A DNA stretch of 63,107 bases, from positions 1 to 63,107 of the forward strand of contig DASZZH010000008.1 of assembly GCA_035543335.1 (NCBI GenBank). Reading direction: 5' to 3'. Below the pieces are notes generated by a model, which had not been told where the DNA came from, searched no databases, and saw only the letters and a program-made list of their open reading frames with translations. The translations under genes were made by a program, and so were the position numbers. Shown piece by piece: positions 16,114-25,497 of this stretch (the first letter of the stretch is position 1; every line of letters begins with the position of its first letter). This stretch comes from Burkholderiales bacterium. Lineage in GTDB: Bacteria > Pseudomonadota > Gammaproteobacteria > Burkholderiales > JAHFRG01.

Positions 16114-16218
16114 GTGCACACCGTAACCATCGCAGCACACGATGCTACTTTTCCCTCATCCTCGACCGCGTGTTCAAGGGCAAGGTGTAATTCTTTGTGA
16201 GGTCTGGTTATTAAAAGC

Positions 16219-16247
16219 AAAAAAGCCTAGGGAGTTCCCTAAGCCTT
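16219..16247 (-). terminator. Rho-independent terminator of tRNA-Val
   Basis: On the minus strand, GGCTTAGGGAACTCCCTAGGC is followed by TTTTTT, 9 bp beyond the encoded CCA. Confidence 0.75.
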
Positions 16248-16255
16248 GGTTTCAG

Positions 16256-16330
16256 TGGTGGGTGATACTGGGATCGAACCAGTGACCCCTGCCGTGTGAA
16301 GGCAGTGCTCTACCGCTGAGCTAACCACCC
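16256..16330 (-). tRNA. tRNA-Val(CAC)
   Basis: A complete cloverleaf: acceptor GGGTGGT pairs with ATCACCC, D stem GCTC/GAGC, anticodon stem CTGCC/GGCAG with loop TTCACAC (anticodon CAC), T stem ACTGG/CCAGT, and encoded CCA. This is the intact source of the degenerate copies at 12.5, 14.15 and 15.2 kb. Confidence 0.95.
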
Positions 16331-16381
16331 GCCGAACGCAAATTTAACCATAGCAAGCATCCACGGTCAATTTATCGGGCG

Positions 16382-16921
16382 TCACTGGCACAATTTTTCA
16401 CGCAGTTTCTTGAGTTTCACATACCAGCCGACAAGCTCGTCGAGCGAGAACGCGGCGTTGGCCGGGCTGGGATTGGGGCTCACGAATACAGCAGATTCAC
16501 CGATCGGTATTGTTTGTGCGCCCCACGGCAGGTCGAGATCGGCGCCAGTAGTGTACCGCAGGAAATTTTTGTAGGCGATCTTTCCATGGAACCATGCGAT
16601 GCACGGCCGGTAATACAGCAGCTTATCGCACAAGACTGGGACCCATTTGCGGAAGTCGGCGGATTCAAGTCCGGCGGCATTGGCGGTAGGGCGCTTCACG
16701 ACGTCGGTAAATCCGATGCCATGTTCGCGGAATAATTTGTTCATGGCAGTCTTGCCCGGAACCAGTTCTTGATCCGCCAATTTCGAGGCGTTGAGCGCTT
16801 TCCAGAAGCGGTTTTGCGGGCGCGCGAAATAAAAGCCCTTTTTCACCGAGTAAAGAGAAGGGTTGAGGCCGATTGAAACGATGTCAAGGCCGGGGCGCAG
16901 ATAATCTTGCAGGGTTTGCAT
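16382..16921 (-). CDS. mug: Mismatch-specific uracil/thymine DNA glycosylase (Mug-like)
   Basis: A 179-residue member of the uracil-DNA glycosylase superfamily, Mug/TDG branch. It removes U or ethenocytosine opposite G. Motif 1 is IGLNPSLYSVKKGFYFARPQ (the GxNP motif) with RFWKALN following, and motif 2 is VSPNPSPANAAF (the NPS region). Length is close to the family norm. It diverges from gltX, with 88 bp between start codons for both promoters. Confidence 0.85.
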   Translation of the reverse strand: MQTLQDYLRPGLDIVSIGLNPSLYSVKKGFYFARPQNRFWKALNASKLADQELVPGKTAMNKLFREHGIGFTDVVKRPTANAAGLESADFRKWVPVLCDKLLYYRPCIAWFHGKIAYKNFLRYTTGADLDLPWGAQTIPIGESAVFVSPNPSPANAAFSLDELVGWYVKLKKLREKLCQ

Positions 16922-17009
16922 CGGGTTTGTCGTTCATCCGCTTGCCATGAAGGGATTTTAGCTGCACCGCCGCAATCAAGTAAAATGGTCATTTTATTGC
17001 GTACTCATC

Positions 17010-18473
17010 ATGACCATCCGCACCCGCTTCGCTCCCAGCCCCACCGGGTATCTGCATATCGGCGGCGCGCGCACCGCTCTCTTCTCCTGGGCCTACGCGC
17101 GCCGGCATGGCGGCAAATTCGTGCTGCGCATCGAGGACACCGACCGCGAGCGCTCGACGAAGGAATCCATCCGGGCGATTCTCGACAGCATGGGCTGGCT
17201 CGGGCTCTACTTGGACGAAGGCCCGTTTTACCAGATGCAGCGTCTGCCGCGCTATCAGGAATTTGCGCAGCGGCTGATTAAAGAAAACAAGGCCTATTAT
17301 TGCTATGCCAGCAAGGAAGAACTGGAAGCGATGCGCGAAGCGCAGCGGGCGCGGGGAGAAAAGCCGCGCTACGACGGCCGCTGGCGCGATTCCAAACAGA
17401 CGCCGCCGGGTGTTACGCCGGTGGTGCGTTTCAGGAATCCGCTCGAGGGCGAAGTGGCATTCGACGATCTGGTCAAGGGCCGCATCGGCGTGAGCAACAG
17501 CGAGCTCGACGATGTGGTGCTGCTGCGCGCCGACGGCGTGCCGACTTACAACTTCGGCGTGGTGGTGGACGATCTCGATATGGGCATCACCCACGTGATT
17601 CGCGGCGATGATCACGTCAACAACACGCCGCGCCAGATCAATATCCTCAAGGCGCTGGGCGCGGCTTTGCCGCAATACGCGCATGTGCCGATGATACTGG
17701 GCGCGGACGGCGAACGGCTTTCCAAGCGCCACGGCGCGGTGAGCGTGATGCAGTACCGCGAAGAAGGCTATTTGCCGGAAGCGCTGCTGAATTACTTGGC
17801 GCGGCTCGGCTGGTCGCATGGGGATGCGGAAGTGTTCTCGGTCGAGCAATTCATCGAGTGGTTCGACCTCGGGCACATCAGCAAGTCGCCGGCGCAGTTC
17901 AATCCGGAAAAGCTTGCTTGGATTAACCAGCAACACCTCAAAAGCACCGATAACCGCTCGCTTGCTGCCAAACTCGCCCCGCTTATTATGCAAAGGGGTG
18001 GAAAAATAACAGGCGGACTGAAGCGCAAATTCGTTTGGTTGCGCGCGTTCCTGAGGCCTGCATTAACTGTCGAAAACATGACCGACGGGCCGAACCTCGA
18101 ATCCGTGGCAGGGCTTTTGAAAGAGCGCGCGCAAACCTTGAACGAGCTGGCCGATTCCGCGCTGCTTTTTTACCGCGAAGTCCAGCCTTCGAAAGAACTC
18201 CTCGACAAGCACCTCACCCCCGAAGTGCAGCCTGCGCTCTCCGAATTGACTGGCCGTTTCGCTTCTTTGGGCGAATGGAATGCGGAAGCCATACACACGG
18301 CAATCAAGGCTGTGCTGGATAAATACAAACTCGCAATGCCCAAAATCGCCATGCCGCTTCGGGTGCTGGTGACCGGCAGCGCGCAGACCCCGCCCATCGA
18401 CGCCACGCTGGAACTGATAGGCCGCGAACAGGTACTCAAACGGCTACGCAAGCAGCTCGCCAACCATGTGTAA
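17010..18473 (+). CDS. gltX: Glutamyl-tRNA synthetase
   Basis: A class I aminoacyl-tRNA synthetase of 487 residues. The HIGH-type motif is [13 protein letters not shown] near the N-terminus and the KMSKS-type motif is LSKRHGA at about residue 235. Both catalytic and C-terminal anticodon-binding domains are present. It charges tRNA-Glu with glutamate, and a tRNA-Glu gene lies 158 bp downstream. Confidence 0.97.
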   Translation: MTIRTRFAPSPTGYLHIGGARTALFSWAYARRHGGKFVLRIEDTDRERSTKESIRAILDSMGWLGLYLDEGPFYQMQRLPRYQEFAQRLIKENKAYYCYASKEELEAMREAQRARGEKPRYDGRWRDSKQTPPGVTPVVRFRNPLEGEVAFDDLVKGRIGVSNSELDDVVLLRADGVPTYNFGVVVDDLDMGITHVIRGDDHVNNTPRQINILKALGAALPQYAHVPMILGADGERLSKRHGAVSVMQYREEGYLPEALLNYLARLGWSHGDAEVFSVEQFIEWFDLGHISKSPAQFNPEKLAWINQQHLKSTDNRSLAAKLAPLIMQRGGKITGGLKRKFVWLRAFLRPALTVENMTDGPNLESVAGLLKERAQTLNELADSALLFYREVQPSKELLDKHLTPEVQPALSELTGRFASLGEWNAEAIHTAIKAVLDKYKLAMPKIAMPLRVLVTGSAQTPPIDATLELIGREQVLKRLRKQLANHV

Positions 18474-18487
18474 TAAACGCGGTTTTC

Positions 18488-18517
18488 TTGCCTAGGGCGC
18501 GCGGCATCAAGTATAAT
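18488..18517 (+). promoter_or_regulatory. Promoter of the tRNA-Ala/tRNA-Glu operon
   Basis: A -35 box TTGCCT (18488-18493) and a perfect -10 box TATAAT (18512-18517), spaced 18 bp, place transcription start about 7 bp before the tRNA-Ala 5' end. Confidence 0.75.
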
Positions 18518-18530
18518 TCGCAACCTTTGT

Positions 18531-18606
<76 letters not shown>

Positions 18607-18631
18607 GATCTTCCTTCAAAAAAGTCCTTGA

Positions 18632-18707
18632 GTCCCCATCGTCTAGAGGCCTAGGACATCGCCCTTTCACGGCGGTAACACCGGTTCGAATCCGGTTGGG
18701 GACGCCA
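18632..18707 (+). tRNA. tRNA-Glu(TTC)
   Basis: Acceptor GTCCCCA/TGGGGAC, anticodon loop CTTTCAC (anticodon TTC), T arm CCGGTTCGAATCCGG, encoded CCA. Its 3' half plus ~30 bp of flank is repeated at 22012-22093, so it looks like the integration target of the copper-ATPase island. Confidence 0.97.
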
Positions 18708-18739
18708 CAAACGTTGGCGCATTTACTTGCCCGCCATTT
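18658..18739 (+). repeat. Direct repeat, left copy (attL-like), tRNA-Glu 3' half and flank
   Basis: About 82 bp from the anticodon stem to 32 bp beyond the tRNA are nearly identical to 22012-22093; the differences are a few C/T and A/G changes. Same orientation. Confidence 0.8.
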
Positions 18740-18759
18740 GGGATCATTAAAACAGCTTT

Positions 18760-19005
18760 ATGGCTCAGAGAATTTCGGCTTTTATCCTTCGTAATCTGGA
18801 GAGGGTGCGAAACAGCTTCCTTCGGATTCCCGAGAAAACATCCTCCAGACGAAAAACTGCTGATTCTGAGCAGCGACCGTCTTCGTCCTCTTCCTCGGAT
18901 CAGTCAGGCGCCCATGGAGACTCTATGGAAACGCGCGAGGAAAAGGCGACGGAGAAAAAATCCCCCCAGCCTCGCCCGTGGTACCGTAATCGCCAGCGGT
19001 GGTAA
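18760..19005 (+). CDS. Possible small basic protein in the tRNA-Glu island
   Basis: An 81-codon frame starting MAQRISAFILRNLERVRNSF and ending KKSPQPRPWYRNRQRW, rich in Arg, Ser and Lys. No ribosome site and no recognised family. It may be chance. It fills the interval between tRNA-Glu and the degenerate tRNA-Glu end at 19113. Confidence 0.25.
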   Translation: MAQRISAFILRNLERVRNSFLRIPEKTSSRRKTADSEQRPSSSSSSDQSGAHGDSMETREEKATEKKSPQPRPWYRNRQRW

Positions 19006-19112
19006 AGCGTACCTGTTGTCGCTGGCGGCCACCATGACCAGGAATTGGGGAGCCGCATGGTTAACAGTTCTCCAGCATTGTCTGCCAGGGGACTGAAAGG
19101 TGGCTTAGATAA

Positions 19113-19138
19113 CTGTCAAATCCTCTTGGGGACGCCAC
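19113..19138 (+). repeat. Degenerate 3' end of tRNA-Glu (internal att-like site)
   Basis: TCTTGGGGACGCCACA matches the tRNA-Glu acceptor end exactly, preceded by a weakly matching T arm (GTCAAATCC for GTTCGAATCC). It splits the island into a short and a long segment. Confidence 0.55.
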
Positions 19139-19145
19139 ATAATAT

Positions 19146-19265
19146 CTAACCGGTCCGCTGAGCCAACTCGAACAGCGTCGGGGGATTCCAGTATTCGGGA
19201 ACAAAGATGGGCTCGATCAGCCCGAGCAATGCCGTGAGCGCGCTCGTGCGCCATCGATCGGACCG
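19146..19265 (-). pseudogene. Internal fragment of a membrane protein, possibly a lycopene-cyclase-domain protein
   Basis: Directly after the ATPase stop, the same minus-strand frame reads RWRTSALTALLG and then LIEPIFVPEYWNPPTLFELA before a TAG at 19146. This looks like real protein without start or end. I recall similar PEYWNPP segments in lycopene-cyclase-domain proteins, but this is not verified. It ends next to the att-like fragment at 19138, consistent with truncation there. Confidence 0.4.
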
Positions 19266-21668
19266 CTAGATCCTCGCCTTGCGCAGCCTGAGCGCGTTCA
19301 CGACCACCGACACCGAGCTCGCGCTCATCGCCGCGGCGGCGATCATCGGATTAAGCAGCAGTCCGGTAAAGGGAAACAGTACGCCGGCGGCGATCGGCAC
19401 GCCCAGCATGTTGTAGACAAAGGCCAGAAACAGGTTCTCGCGGATGTTGCGCATGGTGGCGCGGGAAAGAAGCCGCGCCCGCACGATGCCGCGCAGATCG
19501 CCTTTCACCAGCGTGATGCCGGCGCTGTGGATGGCGACATCTGCGCCGGTCCCCATGGCGATCCCGACTTCCGCTTCGGCAAGCGCGGGCGCATCGTTGA
19601 CGCCGTCGCCCGCCATTGCCACCGCGCGTCCTTCGGCACGCAGCGCCTTTACGACCGCGCCTTTTTCCTGCGGCAGGACGTCGGCGCGGACTTCGGTGAT
19701 GCCGAGCCGCTGGGCCACCGCCAGCGCCGTGACTTGGTTGTCGCCGGTCAGCATCACGACCTGAATCCCCTCGGCAGCGAGCGCTCGCAGCGCTTCAGGC
19801 GTCGACGCCTTGATCGGATCTGCCACGCCGATGAGCCCTGCGAAACGTTCGCCGTCCACGAGAAAGACCACGGTCTCGCCGCTCTTCCTCAGGGCGTCGG
19901 CGCGCTCTTTGTAGGTCTGCGGCACCTCGACAAGGGATTCGGCAAATCGAAGATTACCCAGCGCGACGCTGCGGCTTTCGAGCGTGGCCTGCACACCCTT
20001 GCCGGTGACTGCGTTGAAATTTTCGACCGGCAGCAGCGTCACACTTCGTTCCTTTGCACCCGCCAGAATCGCTGCTGCGAGCGGATGCTCGCTGCCACGT
20101 TCGAGGCTTGCGGCGACCTGCAGCACCTGGTTTTCCGTAACGCCTTCTGCGGGCACCACCGAAGTCAGCTTAGGTTTGCCTTCGGTCAACGTGCCGGTCT
20201 TGTCGACGACCAGGGTGTCGATCCTCTCCATCCGCTCCAGCGCTTCGGCATTGCGGATAAGCACGCCCGCCTGCGCACCGCGACCGGTGCCAACCATGAT
20301 GGACATCGGCGTGGCAAGCCCGAGCGCGCAAGGACAGGCGATGATCAGCACTGACACTGCGCTCACCAGGGCAAACGCCATCGCCGGCGGTGGCCCGTAA
20401 ATAGACCACACGATAAATGCGACGATGGCTATTCCCACCACCGCGGGAACGAAATAGGACGACACGACGTCGGCGAGATTCTGGATCGGAGCGCGGGTAC
20501 GCTGCGCCTCCGTGACCATCTGCACAATCTGGGCGAGCAGCGTCTCCGAGCCAACGCGATCGGTGCGCATGACAAAGCTGCCGGTGCCGTTGATGGTGCC
20601 ACCCGTGACCTTTTCACCGGAGTGCTTTTCCACCGGCACCGGCTCGCCTGTGACCAGGGATTCATCGACGCTGCTGTGTCCCTCGAGCACCATGCCGTCG
20701 ACGGGCACTTTATCGCCCGGGCGCACGCGCAGGCGGTCGCCTTTCTGCACTTGATCGAGCGGCACTTCTTCGTCGGTTCCGTCCACACCTACGCGAACGG
20801 CCGTCGCCGGCGCGAGCTTGAGCAGGGCGCGGATGGCGCTGCTGGTGTTCGCGCGCGCGCGCAACTGCAGTACTTCGCCAAGCAGCACCAGTACTGCGAT
20901 TACCGCGGCCGCCTCGAAGTAGAGCCCGACACGCCCCGAGGTGTCCCGAAAAGCGGGGGGGAAGATGCCCGGGACGAGGAATGCAACGGCGCTGTAGCCA
21001 AAGGCAACCGCCACCCCGAGGCCGATGAGTGTGTACATGTTGAGGCTACGCGACACGAGCGAATTCCAGCCGCGCACGAAAAAGGGCCAACCCGCCCAGA
21101 GGACGACCGGCGAGCTCAGGATGAACTGGATCCAACCCGAAACCATCGGGCTGACGTAGTGTTCAAGATGCATGCCGGGGAGATGCTCCACCATGGCGAG
21201 CACGAGCACCGGCACTGTCAGGACGAGGCCGATCCGGAATCTCCGCGTCATGTCGATTAGCTCCGGGTTTGGCTGGCTTTCGGCGCTTGCCACCACCGGC
21301 TCGAGCGCCATGCCGCATTTCGGGCAGGCACCGGGCCCAACCTGCCGAATCTCCGGATGCATTGGGCAGGTGTAAATGGTACCAGGCGCTACCATCTGTA
21401 CGACTGGCGCAGTCGGCGCAATGACTGCAGAAGTGCGATGCGGGTGTTGTACGTGATCGTGAACGCAGTCGGCTCCGTGTGCGTGGCCGTGTCCGTACGC
21501 GTGCTCGTGCTCACCGCCTGCCTTCTTGCCGGCGTACGCTGCCGGGTCAGCTTTGAATTTTGCCTGGCAATGCTTGGAGCAGAAGAAATACTGCTTGCCC
21601 AGATAGGGTTCGCTCCCGGCCGCCTTGATCGGATCGACCCGCATGCCGCACACAGGGTCGGTCGCCAT
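19266..21668 (-). CDS. Copper-type P1B ATPase with YHS and heavy-metal-binding domains
   Basis: An ~800-residue inner-membrane pump likely exporting Cu(I). Order: YHS domain ([21 protein letters not shown]), a His-rich linker, a heavy-metal-binding domain ([20 protein letters not shown]), eight membrane helices with the CPC metal site ([13 protein letters not shown]), the phosphorylation site [11 protein letters not shown], an N-domain with SEHPLA, and [12 protein letters not shown]. The start MATDPVCGM at 21668 follows GGAG 8 bases upstream and leaves a 37-bp gap to the upstream gene. A longer start at 21752 would overlap that gene and lacks a ribosome site. No copper regulator is nearby. 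Confidence 0.9.
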   Translation of the reverse strand: MATDPVCGMRVDPIKAAGSEPYLGKQYFFCSKHCQAKFKADPAAYAGKKAGGEHEHAYGHGHAHGADCVHDHVQHPHRTSAVIAPTAPVVQMVAPGTIYTCPMHPEIRQVGPGACPKCGMALEPVVASAESQPNPELIDMTRRFRIGLVLTVPVLVLAMVEHLPGMHLEHYVSPMVSGWIQFILSSPVVLWAGWPFFVRGWNSLVSRSLNMYTLIGLGVAVAFGYSAVAFLVPGIFPPAFRDTSGRVGLYFEAAAVIAVLVLLGEVLQLRARANTSSAIRALLKLAPATAVRVGVDGTDEEVPLDQVQKGDRLRVRPGDKVPVDGMVLEGHSSVDESLVTGEPVPVEKHSGEKVTGGTINGTGSFVMRTDRVGSETLLAQIVQMVTEAQRTRAPIQNLADVVSSYFVPAVVGIAIVAFIVWSIYGPPPAMAFALVSAVSVLIIACPCALGLATPMSIMVGTGRGAQAGVLIRNAEALERMERIDTLVVDKTGTLTEGKPKLTSVVPAEGVTENQVLQVAASLERGSEHPLAAAILAGAKERSVTLLPVENFNAVTGKGVQATLESRSVALGNLRFAESLVEVPQTYKERADALRKSGETVVFLVDGERFAGLIGVADPIKASTPEALRALAAEGIQVVMLTGDNQVTALAVAQRLGITEVRADVLPQEKGAVVKALRAEGRAVAMAGDGVNDAPALAEAEVGIAMGTGADVAIHSAGITLVKGDLRGIVRARLLSRATMRNIRENLFLAFVYNMLGVPIAAGVLFPFTGLLLNPMIAAAAMSASSVSVVVNALRLRKARI

Positions 21669-21705
21669 CGCGTTGCTCCAAGATTGTCCAAAGCCACCGG
21701 TTGCA

Positions 21706-21990
21706 TCAGCCTTGTCTGCTGTTGCCATGAAGGAGGTTATGAAGCCAGGCATAGAGCATCCCGACCGCGAAGCCCCAAATCACGAAGACCACCAACGGAT
21801 AGAGGAACATCAGGAAGGTGAACGTCATGGGCGTTCCGAGCTTGTGAAAGTCTAAACCGTGAAACAGGGCGTTTAGGAAATCGATTCCCCGTTCGGGCCA
21901 CAGCACGTAGGCAGCTGCGCAAACCGTGTAGGTGATTGCAAGCGTCAGTGCCAGTGTGGCCCCTGTTTTCCAAGGAGGCTTGAGCGACAT
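21706..21990 (-). CDS. DUF5676 family small membrane protein
   Basis: A 94-residue protein with two hydrophobic segments ([20 protein letters not shown] and [20 protein letters not shown]) joined by a loop, and the family-like [18 protein letters not shown]. Members are often found beside heavy-metal ATPases; the role is unknown. It leads the ATPase operon. Only 21 bp separate its start from the tRNA-Glu repeat, so the original promoter appears to be missing. Confidence 0.8.
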   Translation of the reverse strand: MSLKPPWKTGATLALTLAITYTVCAAAYVLWPERGIDFLNALFHGLDFHKLGTPMTFTFLMFLYPLVVFVIWGFAVGMLYAWLHNLLHGNSRQG

Positions 21991-22011
21991 TATTGATGTA
22001 TCAAGTGAAAT

Positions 22012-22093
22012 ATCGCTCTTTCACGGCGGTAACACCGGTTCGAATCCGGTTGGGGACGCCACAAACGTTGGTGCATTTGCTTGCCCGCTATTT
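22012..22093 (+). repeat. Direct repeat, right copy (attR-like), tRNA-Glu 3' half
   Basis: It repeats 18658-18739 with few changes, from ATCGCTCTTTCACGGCGG through the tRNA end and CCACAAACGTTGG. No 5' half of the tRNA precedes it. The following ~190 bp to 22285 are AT-rich with no gene. Confidence 0.85.
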
Positions 22094-22285
22094 CTGAGGT
22101 CGCGTTTACTTTGGATTAAGCTGTCCTCGTATCTCGCCGTTCTTGTGTGCCGGGTTGATAATAGTCTAATACATTGTAACGTTCGCCAGGTTATTCATGG
22201 CCACCCGGACGGTGATTTTTGTATTTTATATATTACATTAAGTAATTATAATAATGTATTGATTTTAAATATTTAATATTAAAAT

Positions 22286-22540
22286 TCAGCCCAAGCGAAT
22301 CTTCATGATCAAAATAAACGCCGCCAGCACGAAGGTGACGCTGTTGGCAAGAATCAGCGGCAGGGAATGGATGACGATTCCATAAACGAGCCACAGGCCG
22401 ACTCCGCTGGTGAAGATAATATACATGCCGAGCGAAATGTCCTTTACCGAGCGCGTTTTCCACACTCGCCAGGCCTGCGGCACAAACGCCAGCGTGGTGA
22501 GAATGCCTGCAACAAACCCCAAAATATTATCAAAAACCAT
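22286..22540 (-). CDS. SemiSWEET-type PQ-loop transporter
   Basis: An 84-residue protein with three membrane helices and the PQ-loop motif LAFVPQAWRVWKTRSVKDIS, the size and layout of bacterial SemiSWEET sugar transporters, which work as dimers. The second helix has GMYIIFTSGVGLWLVYG. The substrate is not predictable. It is the first gene beyond the tRNA-Glu island. Confidence 0.88.
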   Translation of the reverse strand: MVFDNILGFVAGILTTLAFVPQAWRVWKTRSVKDISLGMYIIFTSGVGLWLVYGIVIHSLPLILANSVTFVLAAFILIMKIRLG

Positions 22541-22638
22541 TTAGCAGTTCATTATCAAACTTAATCCTCAATGAGTGTGATTGTACAATGCATGGTTCTT
22601 CTTTAAACTCATTCTTCTAACAGATCCCCAATCAACCT

Positions 22639-23439
22639 ATGCAAGGCAAAACCGTTGCGCTATTGGAAGCCCGGGTCAGCGACCAGCTCGCCGAGATGGT
22701 GGTGAAACACGGCGGCAAGCCGTTTTCCGCGCCGGCGCTTGCCGAAGTGCCTGATATCGACAGTGAATACATCGGCAGGCTGATACGTGAATGGGAAGCG
22801 CAGCCGGTCAAGGTGGTGATTTTTCAGACCGGGGTTGGAACCCGGGCGCTCTTCAACGTGACCGACGACCTGGGTTTGACCGGGACGCTGATGCACCTGC
22901 TTTCTCAATCTAAGATCGTGGTGCGCGGCCCTAAGCCCACTGCGGTTTTGCGCTCGCGCAATGTGCGCATTGATTTGAGCGCCGCAGAGCCTTATACCAC
23001 GGCGGAAGTGCTCGATGCGCTGGATGCGGTGCCGCTTCAAGGCGAGCGCGTGGTGGTGCAGCGTTATGGCGAAATCAACGTGGAACTGCAAAAAGCGCTG
23101 CAACTCCGGGGCGCGACGGTGGTCGAAATTCCCACTTACCGCTGGGCGTTGCCGGAAAATACGCAGCCGCTGGTTGATTTGATCGGCGCGCTGGAGCGCG
23201 GCGAGATTCATGCCGTGGCGTTCACCAGCGCCTCTCAGGCTTACAACCTTTTTGCCGTGGCGGAACAGCTTGGAAAAAAAGATGCGTTGAAAGCCAATCT
23301 CAATAAAACTCTGGTGGCGTCCATCGGCCCGGTTTGCAGCAGGGCGTTAAGCACGCTGGGAGTAAAAGTGGGACTGGAAACACGTCCCCCCAAACTCGGA
23401 CCGTTTATCACCGCGCTTTCCCAAGCTTTATCTAAATAA
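22639..23439 (+). CDS. hemD: Uroporphyrinogen-III synthase (HEM4 family)
   Basis: A 266-residue two-domain HEM4 protein. Recognisable are VVIFQTGVGTRALF, VVRGPKPTAVLRSRNV, VVVQRYGEINVEL, AVAFTSASQAYNLF and ASIGPVCSRALSTLGV. The enzyme closes hydroxymethylbilane into uroporphyrinogen III in haem, sirohaem and cobalamin synthesis. No hemC or hemX is beside it, so this may be a second, stand-alone copy. Confidence 0.85.
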   Translation: MQGKTVALLEARVSDQLAEMVVKHGGKPFSAPALAEVPDIDSEYIGRLIREWEAQPVKVVIFQTGVGTRALFNVTDDLGLTGTLMHLLSQSKIVVRGPKPTAVLRSRNVRIDLSAAEPYTTAEVLDALDAVPLQGERVVVQRYGEINVELQKALQLRGATVVEIPTYRWALPENTQPLVDLIGALERGEIHAVAFTSASQAYNLFAVAEQLGKKDALKANLNKTLVASIGPVCSRALSTLGVKVGLETRPPKLGPFITALSQALSK

Positions 23440-23464
23440 AAACTCCCGTGCCCGAACTTAAAAG

Positions 23465-24280
23465 ATGGCCGCTTGCGCGCAGAATCAAACGGACATCGTG
23501 CAGCAGAAGGTTTCCATGAGAATCGAGTTTAATCTTCCCGGACCGCCGAAGTTTGGCAGCATTGCGGAGCATCGCTGTTACGTCAAACAACGCCTGGCCG
23601 GCGCGTTCCGGCTGTTTTCCAAGTTTGGATTTGACGAAGGCGTGGCAGGACACATCACCGCGCGTGACCCGGAATTTTCCGACCGCTTCTGGGTGAATCC
23701 CTTCGGCGTGTATTTCGGCCAGATCAAGGCTTCCGACATGATTTTGGTGAATCACAAGGGCGAAGTAGTGGAAGGCAATCGTCTGGTGAATGCTGCTGCG
23801 TTTGCCATCCATTCGCAGGTGCACGCCGCACGGCCCGATTGCATGGCGGCGGCGCACGCGCACTCCATGTACGGCAAGACCTGGTCCATGCTCGGGCGCC
23901 TGCTGGATCCGCTCACTCAGGACGCCTGCGCGTTTTACCAGGACCACGCGCTGTTTGATGATTACACCGGCGTGGTGCTGGATACCGAAGAGGGCAAGCG
24001 CATCGCGCAGACGCTGGGGAACAGGAAAGCGATAATTTTGCGCAACCACGGTTTGTTGACTGTCGGCAAGACTGTGGATGAAGCGGTGTGGTGGTTCATC
24101 ACCATGGAGCGCTCCTGCCAGGCGCAATTGATGGCGGAAGCGGCGGGCAAGCCGGTCTTGATCAGCGAGGACAACGCCAGGTTAACTTACGCACAAATCG
24201 GCAGCGAGTTTGCCGGCTGGTTCCAGTTCCAGCCGCTGTGGCAAAGCATCGTCAAGGAACAGCCGGACTTGCTCGACTGA
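23465..24280 (+). CDS. Class II aldolase/adducin family protein
   Basis: A 271-residue protein of the class II aldolase fold. Metal-site motifs are GVAGHITARD near residue 60, AAAHAHSMYG (the HxH pair) and LRNHGLLTVG (third His). Family members act on sugar phosphates or related aldols; the exact substrate is not clear. It may start at ATG 23465 or at ATG 23516 (MRIEFNLPGPPKF), where AAGG lies 5 bases upstream. It follows hemD by 25 bp. Confidence 0.85.
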   Translation: MAACAQNQTDIVQQKVSMRIEFNLPGPPKFGSIAEHRCYVKQRLAGAFRLFSKFGFDEGVAGHITARDPEFSDRFWVNPFGVYFGQIKASDMILVNHKGEVVEGNRLVNAAAFAIHSQVHAARPDCMAAAHAHSMYGKTWSMLGRLLDPLTQDACAFYQDHALFDDYTGVVLDTEEGKRIAQTLGNRKAIILRNHGLLTVGKTVDEAVWWFITMERSCQAQLMAEAAGKPVLISEDNARLTYAQIGSEFAGWFQFQPLWQSIVKEQPDLLD

Positions 24281-24313
24281 AGCTTGCCGCGGCATCGGCG
24301 ATATCGGGTTCAT

Positions 24314-24973
24314 TTAAGCTCGTCTTTTGAGGAGCGCCATGAACGCGGGCAGAGCGGCTTCGCGGTCGCTCATGACTTTTTGCGCATGCGGGCGCGCGCC
24401 AACCCGCTTGAGGTAGGATGCGACGCCGCCAACGGATTCCAGCGCATCCTTGCCGTAAATAGTCTTGGAGGCATGCGCCACCATTGGCAGATGCACGAAC
24501 GCTGCGCAGTCGGCGTAGGTAAACTTATTGCCGGCGATATACGGAGCGAATTTAACCAGCCCGGCAAACGCCGCCACGCCTTTTTCCAACCGCTGTTTGA
24601 CTTCTGCCTTGACGTCATCGGCAACCTTGCGGCCGAAGAACACTTCGCCATAGAGCCGGCGCGCTACCAGCTCCAGATGCAATTCAATGAACTGTATAAG
24701 CTCGCGGCATTTGGCGGCCTGGTGGGGATTTTCGGGGTAAAGCGGCGGAGTGGGGTGGATGTCTTCCAGATATTCGATGATGACCTGCGATTCGCAAATC
24801 GTGCCGCCGTTGGATTCGATGAACGGCACCTTGCCCATCGGCGTGCGCTTGAGGAACGCTTCTTCGCTGTTGGGATAGACGAGTTCCTCCTGGAACGGGA
24901 TGTTTTTTTCCAGCAAGGCGAACTTCACCTTGTTGTAGTAATTGCTCACGCTAAAGCCGCACAGTTTCAACAT
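24314..24973 (-). CDS. Glutathione S-transferase family protein
   Basis: A 219-residue protein with an N-terminal thioredoxin-like domain (KLCGFSVSNYYNKVKFALLE, MGKVPFIE with the cis-Pro, ESQVIIEYLED) and an all-helical C-terminal domain (FTYADCAAFVHLP). The active residue is probably Ser8 or Tyr12. It probably conjugates or reduces electrophiles with glutathione. It converges with the aldolase gene, with 33 bp between. Confidence 0.88.
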   Translation of the reverse strand: MLKLCGFSVSNYYNKVKFALLEKNIPFQEELVYPNSEEAFLKRTPMGKVPFIESNGGTICESQVIIEYLEDIHPTPPLYPENPHQAAKCRELIQFIELHLELVARRLYGEVFFGRKVADDVKAEVKQRLEKGVAAFAGLVKFAPYIAGNKFTYADCAAFVHLPMVAHASKTIYGKDALESVGGVASYLKRVGARPHAQKVMSDREAALPAFMALLKRRA

Positions 24974-25225
24974 GGTGTTCCCCCATATCTGATGCGAGAT
25001 TTACCACATCGTCCCCCATTTTATTGAAGATTTCGCGGTCGAATTTTTCATGTTGGAAGTATTATACCTTTTCAATAACCATCGCCGGGGCTTGCCCCAT
25101 CCGATGCACAGGCTGATGACGGAGTAACGGCCGTGGCACCGTTGCAGTTGACGCGCGCCCTGCTGTAGATCACCCGGCGGAAAAGCTGCAGCAGGGCTGG
25201 CGGTAGACGGCGTACAGGTGGTGGT

Positions 25226-25459
25226 TTAAGGTTTGATTAGCCCGCTCAGTTCACGCGTCTCCCCGTGCTTTACCACAAAGAAACGCTCCGCGGTTAAACC
25301 CGCTTCCAAGCGCGCTTTAATCAAATCGCGCGGCGGCTGGTCTAAGGCCTCCGGCGTGTGGTGGTGTTTCGCCGGATTGTAATAAGGGCTCGAATAGCAA
25401 CCGGCGAGCAGCGTGGAGCCGAGCAGCATTGTCAGCAGTTTTCTTGGTTTCATAAGCAT
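25226..25459 (-). CDS. Small lipoprotein of unknown function
   Basis: A 77-residue protein with a lipoprotein signal (LLTMLLGSTLLAGC) and a short mature part of about 56 residues. Residues after the Cys are YSSPYYN, so outer-membrane sorting is likely. The start may be Met1 or Met3. It diverges from the SDR gene by 38 bp. No family recognised. Confidence 0.6.
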   Translation of the reverse strand: MLMKPRKLLTMLLGSTLLAGCYSSPYYNPAKHHHTPEALDQPPRDLIKARLEAGLTAERFFVVKHGETRELSGLIKP

Positions 25460-25497
25460 GGCAAACTAGCGCGATAGTTTACTTGAACGGAGGAGCA

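Noticed and set aside
22660..24127. Antisense ORFs opposite hemD and the aldolase gene
   Set aside because: The sense frames match known families; the antisense frames show His/Arg-rich shadow composition.
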